From the NCBI GenBank assembly GCA_963777895.1, contig CAVZSF010000005.1, positions 124,001 to 188,000 of the forward strand: a stretch of 64,000 nucleotides of DNA, written 5' to 3'. Positions 40,393 through 49,044 of the stretch are shown here, piece after piece. The position numbers were made by a program, and so were the translations under genes. Under the pieces are notes generated by a model. The model worked only from the letters and a program-made list of their open reading frames with translations, made no database searches and had not been told where the DNA came from. Every line of letters begins with the position of its first letter. Positions within the stretch are counted from its first letter, which is position 1. The stretch comes from UBA2241 sp963777895 (lineage in GTDB: Bacteria; Actinomycetota; Thermoleophilia; UBA2241).

Positions 40393-43300
40393 ATGAGCGC
40401 ACCCCGGGGTCCCCGTCCATCGTTCGCCGTCGGCGCCGACTTCGGCAAGGTCACGACCTGCCTGGCCTGGGCGGAAGTGCTGCCCGACGGGACGCTCGCG
40501 ACGCCGCAGACGAGCAGCGAGCGTCATCTCGGGGAGCCGCTGCGTCCCTTCCTCGACCTGTACCGCGAGATCGGCGCGCCCCACGTCGCTGCGGTCGTCA
40601 GCACCGGGGCCTACGGCGAGCGGCTGGCTCCCCCCGTGCGCAGCGGCCTGCCCGAAGAGGTCGCCCAGGAGCGTGCGGCCAGCGCGCTGCTTGGGGACGA
40701 GACGCCCTTCACCATCGTCCGCATCGGCGGCAGCGGCTACTCGGTGCTGACCCGTGACGCTGCCGGCCTGCTGTCGTTCGAGACGAACGAGCGCTGCTCG
40801 GCCGGGACCGGCGAGACCGTGGAGGGCCTGTGCGGCCGTCTGGGGCGCGATCTGGAGGAGGCCGTCCGGCTGGCCGAGGCCAGCCCTGACGGCCTCGTCG
40901 TGACGAGCCGCTGTGCCGTGTTCGCGAAGAGCGAGCTCACCCACTACGCCAACCAGGGTGAGGACCACGGCAGGCTGTTCCGCGGGCTGTTCGAGAGCGT
41001 GGCGCGCAACGTCCACGGGCTGTACGACAAGCTGCGCGTCGACGGCCCCGTGGTGCTGATCGGCAACGGGGCCCTGCTGCGGCCCGTGGCGCGGGCCTTC
41101 GAGGAGCTCGCCGGCGTGCCCGTCACCGTGCCAGCCGAGGCGGCGGTCTTCGAGGCGCTCGGCGCGCTGGCCGAGGCCGCCGGGCGCGCCCCGGCCGGCG
41201 ACGCGGAACGCGCGGCGGGCGCGAGCTGGCCGGACGACCCCGAGAGACTCGTCTCGCCGCCGCCGCGGCGCGTACGCGCCCTGGCGGCGGCGGCCGACGG
41301 GCCGGGCTCGGTGGTGCGGCTTGACGCGCCGGGCTCGGTGGTGCGGCTTGACGACGCGGCTGTGGGGCTCGAGGCCCCTGCCGCGGCGCGGCCGGGTGAG
41401 CCCGTCGTGCTTGGCCTCGACCTCGGCTCGACGGGCTCCAAGGCCGCGCTCGTCGGCCTCGAGAGCGGAGCCGTGGTCGCCGATGTCTACCGCCGCACCG
41501 ACGGCAATCCCGTGGAGGCGGCGCAGGCGCTGGTCGCGCAGGTCGCCGAGATGACCGCCGAACCGGTCGTGGCGGTCGGCCTGACCGGCTCGGGCCGCGA
41601 CGCCGCCGCGACCGTCGTACGTGCCGCCTTCCCGACGCTCGCGGCGCGCCTCACGGTCGAGAACGAGATCGTCGCGCACGCCGTGGCCGCCCGCCGGCTC
41701 GACCCGGACGGCGGCCGCAGCCTCTCGATCGTCGAGATCGGCGGTCAGGACGCCAAGTTCATCAACCTCCAGGACGGGCGCGTCCTCGAGTCCGACATGA
41801 ATCGCGTCTGCAGCGCCGGAACGGGCAGCTTCCTCGAGGAACAGGCGCTCGTCCACGGCGTCGACGACATCGCCCGCTTCGGCGAACTGGCCGCGCAGGG
41901 CACGCGGCCCCCCGACCTGGGACAGACCTGCACCGTGTTCGTCGCCGACGTCGCCGCCGAGGCGCTGGCGGAGGGCTTCACGCGCGAGGACATCTTCGCC
42001 GGTCTGCAGTACTCGGTGATCCGCAACTACCGGCACCGCGTGATGGGCAACCGGCGCTTCGGCGAGCGCATCTTCTTCCAGGGCAAGCCGGCGACGAGCC
42101 AGTCTCTTGCGCGGACCCTGGCCGCGGTGACCGGACGCGAGGTGTGGGTGCCGCCGAACCCGGGGGCGATGGGCGCGATCGGCATCGCCCTGCTCGCGGC
42201 GGAGGCGCTGCGGCGTGAAGCGAGTGAGGTGCTCGGCGCGAAGGCCGAGACCGGGGATGTGAGGAGCGACTGTTCGGCCGGTGACCGGCAGCCTGACGGC
42301 CTCGATCTGCGGCGCATCGTCGAGGCCGCCGTCACCGGCCGACGCGAGTTCCGCTGCCACGACGCGCACTGCCAGAACCTGTGCCGCGTGGAGGCGGCCA
42401 AGGTCGTGGTGGGTGGCCACGAGACGACGGTGGTCAGCGGCGGCAGCTGCCCGAAGTACGACGAGGCCGGCGCCTCAGGGCGCAAGCTGCCGAAGGACGC
42501 GCCGCAGCCCTTCCGCGAGCGTGAGGAGCTGCTCGCGGGGCTGCTTGACGGGCCGGCCGGCCCCGACGCGCCGCTGGCCGGCCTCGTGGTCGGCCTGCCG
42601 TTCGTCCACTACCTCGTCGACACGCTGCCGTTCTTCCACGCCTTCCTGTCACAGCTTGGCGCCGAGGTCCGGGTGCTGCGTCCCGACGCAGCCTCGCTGG
42701 CGGAGGGGGACCGGCGCTGCGCGGCGCCCAGCGCGTGCGCGCCGGTCAAGCTGCTGCACGGCGTGCCGACCGACGGCCTCGACGTGGTGCTCGCGCCGAC
42801 CTTCGTCACGGTCCCCTACGAGGAGGCCGGTCCGGGCTGCTACACGTGCCCGATGGCCCAGGGAGCGCCGGCCATGGTCGAGCGCGCCCTCGCCGCCGAC
42901 GGCGCGCGGGCGCGCGTGCTGCGGCCGGCGCTCTTCCGCGTGCCCGGTGGATACGACGACCCGGGCTTCCGGGGCGAGGTGCGGACGGTGGCGCGGCAGC
43001 TCGCCCGTCTCGCCGGGAAGCCCCTTCCGGCCCGGCGCGCGATCGACGAGGCGTACGAGGCCGCGCTCGAACGCCAGCGGGCGTTCGAGCGCGGCCTCCA
43101 CGCCATCGGCCGTCGCGCCCTCGCCTTCGCGCGCCAGCACGACGCCCCCGTCCTGCTGGTCGCCGGGGAAACGCATGTGATGCACGAGCCGCTGCTGTCG
43201 TGCGGCGTCGCCGAGCTGGCGGCCGCGAACGGCGCCGTGGCCGTGCCGGCGGACTGCTTCCCGGTGCCGGGCGACATCCCGCCGCTCAGCCGCATCCACT

Positions 43301-44931
43301 GGGCGAGCGCCGGCAGGGCGTTGCGCACGGCGCTGGCGGGCGTTCGCGAGGACGTCTACCCCGTGCTCGTGGGGGCCTACGGTTGCGGCCCGAACTCCTT
43401 CGTCGAGCACCTCTTCGCCGACCTGCTCGAGGGCTATCCGCACACCGTGCTCGAGAGCGACGGACACGGCGGCAAGGCCGGCTACGTCACCCGGGTCCAG
43501 GCCTTCCTCCACGCGGTGCGTGAGTACCGGGCCGGGCGCCACGATGCGGCAGCCGGGGGCGTCGGTGCCGGGCCCGGCGGGGACGCCGGCGGCGCGGTGT
43601 CCGCAGGCCCTGCCGCGCCGATCCCGTCGCCGCGTCGCGTGGCGCGCTTCGACGAGCCGCTGCCCCACAGTCTCGATTCCTCGGGCTACAAGAAGTACTT
43701 CTTCGGCCACGTGGGCGGGCAGCTCGGCCGCCACATCGCCGCGGCGATGCGCGGCCGCGGCATGGACGCCGAGTACGTGGGGCCGCCGGACGATGAGGCC
43801 CTGCACATCGCCCAGGAGGCCTGTTCGGGCAAGGAGTGCCTTCCGTACCAGCTGATCTGGGGGACGCTCGCCAAGGGCCTGGACGCGCGCGTCGCCGGCC
43901 TCAACGGCGACAAGGGCCTGTTTCTGAGCGCGGGGAACGGGTTCCAAGCGTGCCGGGCGAACGCCTTTCCTCTGACCGAGCAGCTTGCGCTCGACCGCCT
44001 CGGCCTGGGCGATCGCATCGAGGTCGCCGACTTCAGCCTCGTCACCAGCAACCTGGCGATGATGCCGCCGGTCTGGGCGGCCCTGGTCGCCCTCGACCTC
44101 CTCAACATGCTGCGCTTCTACCACCTGGCGACGGAGCGGACACGCGGCGACGCCGACGAGCTCCATGCCCGGTTCTCGGATCTTCTCGAGACCGAGATGC
44201 TGCGGCCGCGTCCGGATTGGCGGACGGCGGCCGCCATCCCCGAGGCCTACCGGACGGTGGCCGAGGTGGAAGCGCTGCTGGGCGAGGCGGCCGGGGCGTA
44301 CGCGGCGCTGCCGCTGCGCCCCGGCCGCCACGACGAGCTGCGCGACGTCTACCTCTGCGGCGATCTCTACCTGCGCGTGGATGAGTGGGGCAACGACGAC
44401 CTGCAGCGGCGGCTCGCCGACCTCGGCTTGCGTGTCCTTTTCGAGCCCTTCGGCGAGTTCTTCGAGCTGCTCGTGCTGCGTGGCGTACAGGACGAGTCGC
44501 CGGCGAGCCGGCAGGGTCTGCGCAGCCGCGCCACGCTCAAGGCGATGCGCTACATCGTCGGCCGTCTCGTGGACGCGGTCCAGCCCCTGCACCCATGGGT
44601 GTTCTGGCACGACATCCGCGAGGTCGACAGGCTGGGCCGCGACGTGCTTGGCGCGTATCCGTTCGGCGAGTCGATCCCCACGGTAGGGAGCGCGCTGCAG
44701 ACCTGGCGCACCCGTCCGATCGACGGCGTCGTGACCGTGGCGCCGCGCGGCTGCGGACCGGCGCTGCTGGCGGAGGCGGAACTGCGCCGCGCCGGCGGCT
44801 TCCCGCTGCTCGTCGTCTACAACGACGGCGACCCCCTCGATCAGGCGCGCCTCGGGGGCTTCGCCTGGCGCTTGCGCAGCCGGCCGGCGCGACGGGACCA
44901 GGCGCCGGAGTCGCCGCGCGTCAGGGCGTGA
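40393..44931 (+). CDS. Giant double BadF/HgdC-type activase with DUF2229 and HgdB-like C-terminus
   Basis: An intact 1512-residue protein. Two ASKHA ATPase modules stand in tandem. Module 1 (about residues 10-270) has VGADFGKVTTCLAW, ERCSAGTGET and TSRCAVFAKSEL. Module 2 (about 335-620) has GLDLGSTGSKAALV, IGGQDAKFINL, NRVCSAGTGSF and GQTCTVFVAD. The paired cysteines are the ligands that let HgdC-type dimers hold a [4Fe-4S] cluster. The rest contains DUF2229 features (GLPFVHYLVDTLPF, ACAPVKLLHG, GCYTCPMAQG) and an HgdB-like end (CSGKECLPYQLIWG, YGCGPNSF). Relatives activate 2-hydroxyacyl-CoA dehydratases or benzoyl-CoA reductases by ATP-driven electron transfer. No dehydratase subunit gene is adjacent, so the target is unknown. 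Confidence 0.88.
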   Translation: MSAPRGPRPSFAVGADFGKVTTCLAWAEVLPDGTLATPQTSSERHLGEPLRPFLDLYREIGAPHVAAVVSTGAYGERLAPPVRSGLPEEVAQERAASALLGDETPFTIVRIGGSGYSVLTRDAAGLLSFETNERCSAGTGETVEGLCGRLGRDLEEAVRLAEASPDGLVVTSRCAVFAKSELTHYANQGEDHGRLFRGLFESVARNVHGLYDKLRVDGPVVLIGNGALLRPVARAFEELAGVPVTVPAEAAVFEALGALAEAAGRAPAGDAERAAGASWPDDPERLVSPPPRRVRALAAAADGPGSVVRLDAPGSVVRLDDAAVGLEAPAAARPGEPVVLGLDLGSTGSKAALVGLESGAVVADVYRRTDGNPVEAAQALVAQVAEMTAEPVVAVGLTGSGRDAAATVVRAAFPTLAARLTVENEIVAHAVAARRLDPDGGRSLSIVEIGGQDAKFINLQDGRVLESDMNRVCSAGTGSFLEEQALVHGVDDIARFGELAAQGTRPPDLGQTCTVFVADVAAEALAEGFTREDIFAGLQYSVIRNYRHRVMGNRRFGERIFFQGKPATSQSLARTLAAVTGREVWVPPNPGAMGAIGIALLAAEALRREASEVLGAKAETGDVRSDCSAGDRQPDGLDLRRIVEAAVTGRREFRCHDAHCQNLCRVEAAKVVVGGHETTVVSGGSCPKYDEAGASGRKLPKDAPQPFREREELLAGLLDGPAGPDAPLAGLVVGLPFVHYLVDTLPFFHAFLSQLGAEVRVLRPDAASLAEGDRRCAAPSACAPVKLLHGVPTDGLDVVLAPTFVTVPYEEAGPGCYTCPMAQGAPAMVERALAADGARARVLRPALFRVPGGYDDPGFRGEVRTVARQLARLAGKPLPARRAIDEAYEAALERQRAFERGLHAIGRRALAFARQHDAPVLLVAGETHVMHEPLLSCGVAELAAANGAVAVPADCFPVPGDIPPLSRIHWASAGRALRTALAGVREDVYPVLVGAYGCGPNSFVEHLFADLLEGYPHTVLESDGHGGKAGYVTRVQAFLHAVREYRAGRHDAAAGGVGAGPGGDAGGAVSAGPAAPIPSPRRVARFDEPLPHSLDSSGYKKYFFGHVGGQLGRHIAAAMRGRGMDAEYVGPPDDEALHIAQEACSGKECLPYQLIWGTLAKGLDARVAGLNGDKGLFLSAGNGFQACRANAFPLTEQLALDRLGLGDRIEVADFSLVTSNLAMMPPVWAALVALDLLNMLRFYHLATERTRGDADELHARFSDLLETEMLRPRPDWRTAAAIPEAYRTVAEVEALLGEAAGAYAALPLRPGRHDELRDVYLCGDLYLRVDEWGNDDLQRRLADLGLRVLFEPFGEFFELLVLRGVQDESPASRQGLRSRATLKAMRYIVGRLVDAVQPLHPWVFWHDIREVDRLGRDVLGAYPFGESIPTVGSALQTWRTRPIDGVVTVAPRGCGPALLAEAELRRAGGFPLLVVYNDGDPLDQARLGGFAWRLRSRPARRDQAPESPRVRA
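41301..41353 (+). repeat. 27-base tandem duplication inside the activase linker
   Basis: Two head-to-tail copies (41301-41327 and 41328-41354) match in 26 of 27 positions and encode a doubled G-S-V-V-R-L-D motif. They lie in the linker between the two ATPase modules. The unit is a multiple of three, so the frame is kept. Confidence 0.85.
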
Positions 44932-44988
44932 AGGTGCCCGTAGCCGGCACAGGTCAGAGAGCGAAGCTCGCCTCGGACCCGGGTCGGA

Positions 44989-46374
44989 TCACGGCGTGAT
45001 GCTGGGCTCCGGGCTGGGGCTCGCCGACGGGGAGGACGAGGGCGAGGCCGTGGGCGGCGGTCCGGCCGATACTCTCAGCGTGACGGGCCCCCCCGACGCT
45101 ACCGTGACGCCGGCCGCGGGGAACTGGGCGACCACGAGCCCTGCCGCGACGGTGGTCGACAGGGTGGTCGTCACGTCGTTGACGACAAGGCCGGCGGCGC
45201 TGATCGCCTCTCGCGCCCGGCCCTCCGTCATGCCGACGACGTCGGGCACGGTGACGCCGCCGGTCAGCGTGAGATCGACTGACCCGCCCTCGCGGACGCT
45301 GGTCCCGGGGGCGGGCGTCTGGTCGAGCACGGTGCCGGCGGCAGACTCGGGGTCGACCGTCGTGCTGCGCGTCACGACACCGGGGACAAGGCCGACCGAC
45401 GTGAGTGTGGCCCTGGCCTCGCTCTCGGTCAGGCCGGTCACGTCCGGCACGCTCACATCGCCGGCGAAGACGCCCGCGCCCCAAAGGACGCCGGCGAGCA
45501 GCATGATCAGCGCGAGTCCGAGCACCCACGGCCACCACGGCCGCCGCGGCCGCGGGCCGGGCCCTTCTGGTACGACCGGGGCTTCGACGCGTGCGCCGAG
45601 CGCCGCTCTCTGCAGGTCGCGAGCGAGGAGGGCGGCGGACGGACGTTCTCGGGGGTCCTTGTCGAGCGCGCGCCGCAGGATGTGGTCCAGGGCGGCCGGC
45701 AGGTCGGGGCGGACCTGCCGCGGCGGGACCAGCGGCGCGGCGACGTGGCCGCGCGCGACGGCGAGCGCATCCGGGCCCTCGAACGGCGGCCTGCCGGTCG
45801 CGAGCTGGTACAGCGTCGCCGCGAGCGCATAGACGTCGCTCGCCCGGGTGAGCGCCTGCGCCAGCACCTCCTCGGGTGAGACGAAGAAGGCGTTCTGGGG
45901 CGGGTCGGCGTCGCCGAGTTCGGATGGTCCGGCGGCGACGGCGATGCCCGCGCCCGTGAGGGTGACGTCGCCCTCCTCGTCCAGGACGAGGACGGCGGGG
46001 CAAAGGCCGCCGTGGACGAGGCCGTGCTCGTGGAGCGCGGCGAGGCCCTCGGCGGCCTGCGCTCCCCAGGCGGCCACGTCTGAGGCCGGGAACGGCGGCG
46101 GGGCGATCGACTCGAGGTCCGTCCCGGCGGGGCGATCGCTCACCACGACGCAGCGACCGTCCGCCCAGCCCCACTCCACGAGAGCGGCCAGGCTGGTGTG
46201 GCGCACCTGCGCGATGGCGTCGAAGCCGGCTTGCGCGGCGGCGGATTCGTCGCAGCGCACGGCGGTCACCGTGACACGGCGGTCGTCTGGGCCGACGGCC
46301 TCCCACGCCTCGACGGCCCTGCAGGCGGGCAGGCGCGTCCCTAGCCGGTACCGGCTCAGCAGCGCGCCGCTCAT
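44989..46374 (-). CDS. PASTA-domain membrane pseudokinase of the PknB type
   Basis: 461 residues: a kinase-like domain (1-270), one membrane helix (PWVLGLALIMLLAGVLWGAG), two extracellular PASTA domains (VPDVTGLTESEARATL and VPDVVGMTEGRAREAI) and a Ser/Pro tail. Kinase landmarks survive structurally (LAALHEHGLVHGG, SDVYALAATLYQLATGRPPF, RALDKDPRERPSA) but the catalytic residues are gone. The Gly-loop is missing, VAxK is TVTAVR, HRDLKPxN is HGGLCPAVL, and DFG is GAG. It should bind muropeptide-like ligands outside and act as a scaffold or regulator inside (inference from family). The gene is intact, so the loss is not an assembly error. Confidence 0.88.
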   Translation of the reverse strand: MSGALLSRYRLGTRLPACRAVEAWEAVGPDDRRVTVTAVRCDESAAAQAGFDAIAQVRHTSLAALVEWGWADGRCVVVSDRPAGTDLESIAPPPFPASDVAAWGAQAAEGLAALHEHGLVHGGLCPAVLVLDEEGDVTLTGAGIAVAAGPSELGDADPPQNAFFVSPEEVLAQALTRASDVYALAATLYQLATGRPPFEGPDALAVARGHVAAPLVPPRQVRPDLPAALDHILRRALDKDPRERPSAALLARDLQRAALGARVEAPVVPEGPGPRPRRPWWPWVLGLALIMLLAGVLWGAGVFAGDVSVPDVTGLTESEARATLTSVGLVPGVVTRSTTVDPESAAGTVLDQTPAPGTSVREGGSVDLTLTGGVTVPDVVGMTEGRAREAISAAGLVVNDVTTTLSTTVAAGLVVAQFPAAGVTVASGGPVTLRVSAGPPPTASPSSSPSASPSPEPSITP

Positions 46375-46501
46375 CGGGCCGCCTCGGCGTGTGGGATCCC
46401 GTCCACGCGCAAGAGGTTATCCCACGGACGGCACCGGGATGGCCGTGCGGGATGGGAAGGAGGCCGGCGCGGGGGTTGCCGCGACGGCCGGCGGACGGCC
46501 G

Positions 46502-47299
46502 CTACAGCGCCAGCAGCCGGGTCGCGTTGCCCGCGATGATCGCCTCGAGTTCGGCCTGCTCGAGCCCGTGCTCGCGCAGACCCTGCACGGCGGCGACCTC
46601 GGTCGAGACGTCGGCCCAGGGCCCGTCGCTGCCGAAGATCACGCGCGACGGGCCGTGGGCCTTCACCAGCTCCACGAACCGCCGCGGTCCGATGTAGGGC
46701 AGGGTGTACGAGGTCTCGAGATAGACGTCCCTTCCCGCGAGGTCCTCGAGCACAGCGTCCCACTGTCGCCAGCCGCCCATGTGCGCCAGGATCACCGTCA
46801 GGCTGGGGAACGCGTCCAGGACCCTGACGAACGAAGCCGGGGTGGAATGCACGGTCGGGAGGGCGAGGTCCTCGCCGGCGTGGAAGAAGACGGCGAGGCC
46901 GTTGGCGGCGGCGCCCTCGTAGATGGGCGCCATGGCGTCGTCGTCGGGCCGGAACGTCTGAAACTCGGGGTGCAGCTTGAGGCCGCGGAGGCCGAGGCCC
47001 GCCATGCGGGCCAGCTCCGCGGCCGGCTCGTCCAGCTTGGGGTGCATGGCGCCGAAGCACACGACGCCGTCGCCCTGGATGGACGCCGCCCAGTCGTTGA
47101 TGCCGGCCACGGCGTCGGGCCGTGTGGCGACGGGCTGGACTACGGACGTCTCCACGCCGCCGCGCCGCATCGCCTCGCGCAGGCCGGCGAGCGTGGCGTC
47201 GAAGGCAGGGGTCACGCCCGATTTCTCCTGCATGCGGGGCAGAGCGACCGCTGCTACGCGGTCGGGGAAGATGTGGACGTGGCTGTCGACGACGCGCAC
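46502..47299 (-). CDS. Amidohydrolase_2 family metal-dependent hydrolase
   Basis: An intact 265-residue TIM-barrel hydrolase of the amidohydrolase_2 (PF04909) group. MRVVDSHVHIFPD gives H-x-H, LRGLKLHPEFQTF the Lys/His strand, VILAHMGGW the next His, and VIFGSDGPWADV the catalytic Asp. Relatives include decarboxylases, hydrolases and lactonases. It begins six bases after the DeoR stop, so it is co-transcribed with that regulator and probably belongs to the carbohydrate regulon. A sugar-acid lactonase-type role would fit but is not shown. The gap to the pseudokinase (about 130 bases) holds no feature I recognise. Confidence 0.85.
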   Translation of the reverse strand: MRVVDSHVHIFPDRVAAVALPRMQEKSGVTPAFDATLAGLREAMRRGGVETSVVQPVATRPDAVAGINDWAASIQGDGVVCFGAMHPKLDEPAAELARMAGLGLRGLKLHPEFQTFRPDDDAMAPIYEGAAANGLAVFFHAGEDLALPTVHSTPASFVRVLDAFPSLTVILAHMGGWRQWDAVLEDLAGRDVYLETSYTLPYIGPRRFVELVKAHGPSRVIFGSDGPWADVSTEVAAVQGLREHGLEQAELEAIIAGNATRLLAL

Positions 47300-47305
47300 G
47301 GCCGG

Positions 47306-48076
47306 CTAGACCCGCGTGACCGTCACGCCGGCCGCGGCGATGCGCTGCAGCTCGTCCTCCGCGCCCGAGGCGTCTGTGATCAGCTCGTCGATGTCGGCGA
47401 GCTCGCAGATGCGGGCGAAGGCGAGGCGCCCGACCTTGGAGCCGTCGGCCACCACGATGACCTGGCGCGCCCGCTGGATCAGCACCTTGTTGGTGTGCGC
47501 TTCGATGTCGTGGTACGTCGTGAGCCCGCCGCCCACTGTGATGCCGTCCACGCCGACGAAGGCGATGTCGAGGTTCATGGCCGAGAGGACGACCTCGGCG
47601 TGCGGCCCGACCAGCTCGTAGGACTCGCTGCGCGCGGTGCCGCCGGTGACCATGAGGCGGAGGTTGGGCCGCAGCGCCAGCTCGGCGGCGATGTTGAGCG
47701 CGTTCGTCACGACGGTGAGGCCCTGACGGTCGACGAGGCGGCGCGCCACCTCCGTGGTCGTCGTGCCGCCGGTGAGACCGACGGTGACGACGCTCTCGTC
47801 GACGCGGGCCGCCGCCGCTTCGGCGATGCGCCGTTTCTCTTCGCGGTGCCTGCCGCCTCGGTAGCGCAGCGGCAGCTCGTAGACCATGCTCCCGGCGATC
47901 GCTCCGCCGTGCGTGCGCGAGAGCAGGCGCTGCCGTTCGAGCATCTGCAGGTCGCGGCGCACCGACGCCGTGGAGCAGCCGAGCTTCGCGGCGATCTCGG
48001 CGACGCCCACCGAACCGCGGGCGGAAAGCTCCTCGAGGATGAGACTGAGGCGTTCCTCCTGGCGCATGCGTCGCAT
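47306..48076 (-). CDS. DeoR family transcriptional regulator
   Basis: A 256-residue sugar-responsive repressor. The N-terminal winged helix-turn-helix is RGSVGVAEIAAKLGCSTASV then RRDLQMLERQ, followed by SRTHGGAI, the DeoR linker signature. The C-terminal effector domain contains VGLTGGTTTTEVAR, VVTNALNIAAEL and FVGVDGIT. VIVVADGSKVGR is the phosphosugar-binding region. Two ATGs in frame (48076 and 48067) are possible. It is divergent from the SIS/transporter operon and followed by an amidohydrolase. Bipartite operator-like sequences lie beside it and before the GH4 operon. The effector is probably a phosphorylated amino sugar or ketose (inference). Confidence 0.92.
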   Translation of the reverse strand: MRRMRQEERLSLILEELSARGSVGVAEIAAKLGCSTASVRRDLQMLERQRLLSRTHGGAIAGSMVYELPLRYRGGRHREEKRRIAEAAAARVDESVVTVGLTGGTTTTEVARRLVDRQGLTVVTNALNIAAELALRPNLRLMVTGGTARSESYELVGPHAEVVLSAMNLDIAFVGVDGITVGGGLTTYHDIEAHTNKVLIQRARQVIVVADGSKVGRLAFARICELADIDELITDASGAEDELQRIAAAGVTVTRV

Positions 48077-48103
48077 CCTAGCACGAGTGCTCACGGAAAT
48101 GTT

Positions 48104-48147
48104 GCTTTGTGAGCGATATGGCACTAGTGTCTGCAGAAGTGAGCAAG
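48104..48147 (+). promoter_or_regulatory. Bipartite operator candidate, copy 1 (DeoR/SIS divergent region)
   Basis: GCTTTGTGAGCGATA (48104-48118) and GCAGAAGTGAGCAAG (48133-48147) start 29 bases apart. Both boxes recur at the same distance and orientation before the GH4 operon. An inverted GCTCAC at 48089 pairs with the GTGAGC of the first box. Copy 1 overlaps the start of the SIS gene, which fits repression. Confidence 0.6.
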
Positions 48148-49044
48148 ACGTCCACCGAGATCGCCTCACAGCCGGCCTGCTGGCGCCGGGCCGCGGCGCT
48201 CGCCGCCACGCCCGAAGGCGTGGCGTTCCTGCCGCCCGCCGGCGCCGACCTGGCCGTGGTCGGCTGCGGGACGTCCCTCTACGTCGCCCAGGCCTACGCC
48301 GCCCTGCGCGAGAACGCCGGGCAGGGCCGCACCGACGCCTTTGCGGCGTCCGAGTTCCCCCACGGACGGGCGTATCCCTTCATCCTTGCGCTGACCCGGT
48401 CAGGGACGACCAGCGAGATCATCGCCCTGTTGCGTGCCCTCGCCGGGAAGGCCACGCGTCTCCTGGTGACGGCCGTGGCCGACGCACCGGCGTGGGACGA
48501 CGCCGAGCGCCGACTCCTGCTCGACTTCGCCGACGAGGAGTCGGTCGTGCAGACGCGCTTCGCGACCGCGACGCTCGCCTTCCTGCGGATCGCGCTGGGC
48601 GAGGACGTCGAGCGGGCGGCGAGCGACGCGGAGCGTGCCCTCGCCGCCCCGATGCCCATCGACCCAGCCGCGATCGAGCAGGTCACGTTCCTGGGCTCGG
48701 GCTGGACCGTCGGCCTCGCCCGTGAAGCAGGGCTTAAGCTTCGCGAGGCTGCCCAGTTCTGGACGGAGGCCTACCCTGTGATGGAGTACCGTCACGGCCC
48801 GATCAGCATCGCGGCGCCCGGCCGGGCCGTCTGGCCCTTCGGGCCGCTGCCGCCCGGCCTCGCCGACCAGGTCGCGGCCACGGGCGCCTCCCTCGTCGAT
48901 ACCGGAGACCTCGATCCGCTGGCCGCGCTCGTGCTGGCCCAGCGCTTCGCGGTCGCGGTCGCGGAACAGCGCGGCCTCGACCCCGACAAGCCTCGCAGCC
49001 TCACCCGCTCGGTGATCCTGCCCCTAACGGAGGTACAGCAATGA
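48118..49044 (+). CDS. SIS-domain sugar-phosphate isomerase/deaminase, AgaS/GlmS-isomerase type
   Basis: 308 residues with two SIS domains. The first has VVGCGTSLYVAQAYAALREN and ALTRSGTTSEIIALLRALAG, with the Ser/Thr-rich phosphate loops. The second has VTFLGSGWTVGLAREAGLKL then EAAQFWTEAYPVMEYRHGPI, with the E-x-R-H-G-P motif of the GlmS-type isomerase family. AgaS and FrlB-like members convert amino-sugar phosphates (galactosamine-6-phosphate, fructoselysine-6-phosphate). ATG at 48118 is listed; GTG at 48109 or at 48139 is possible, and the last begins exactly at the conserved region. It heads the transporter operon and overlaps the next gene by four bases (ATGA). Confidence 0.85.
   Translation: MALVSAEVSKTSTEIASQPACWRRAAALAATPEGVAFLPPAGADLAVVGCGTSLYVAQAYAALRENAGQGRTDAFAASEFPHGRAYPFILALTRSGTTSEIIALLRALAGKATRLLVTAVADAPAWDDAERRLLLDFADEESVVQTRFATATLAFLRIALGEDVERAASDAERALAAPMPIDPAAIEQVTFLGSGWTVGLAREAGLKLREAAQFWTEAYPVMEYRHGPISIAAPGRAVWPFGPLPPGLADQVAATGASLVDTGDLDPLAALVLAQRFAVAVAEQRGLDPDKPRSLTRSVILPLTEVQQ

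Noticed and set aside
40297..44610. Two antisense frames of about 700 and 650 codons opposite the giant activase
   Set aside because: They are shadows of a GC-rich gene with strong third-position bias, and no ribosome site or family motif supports them.
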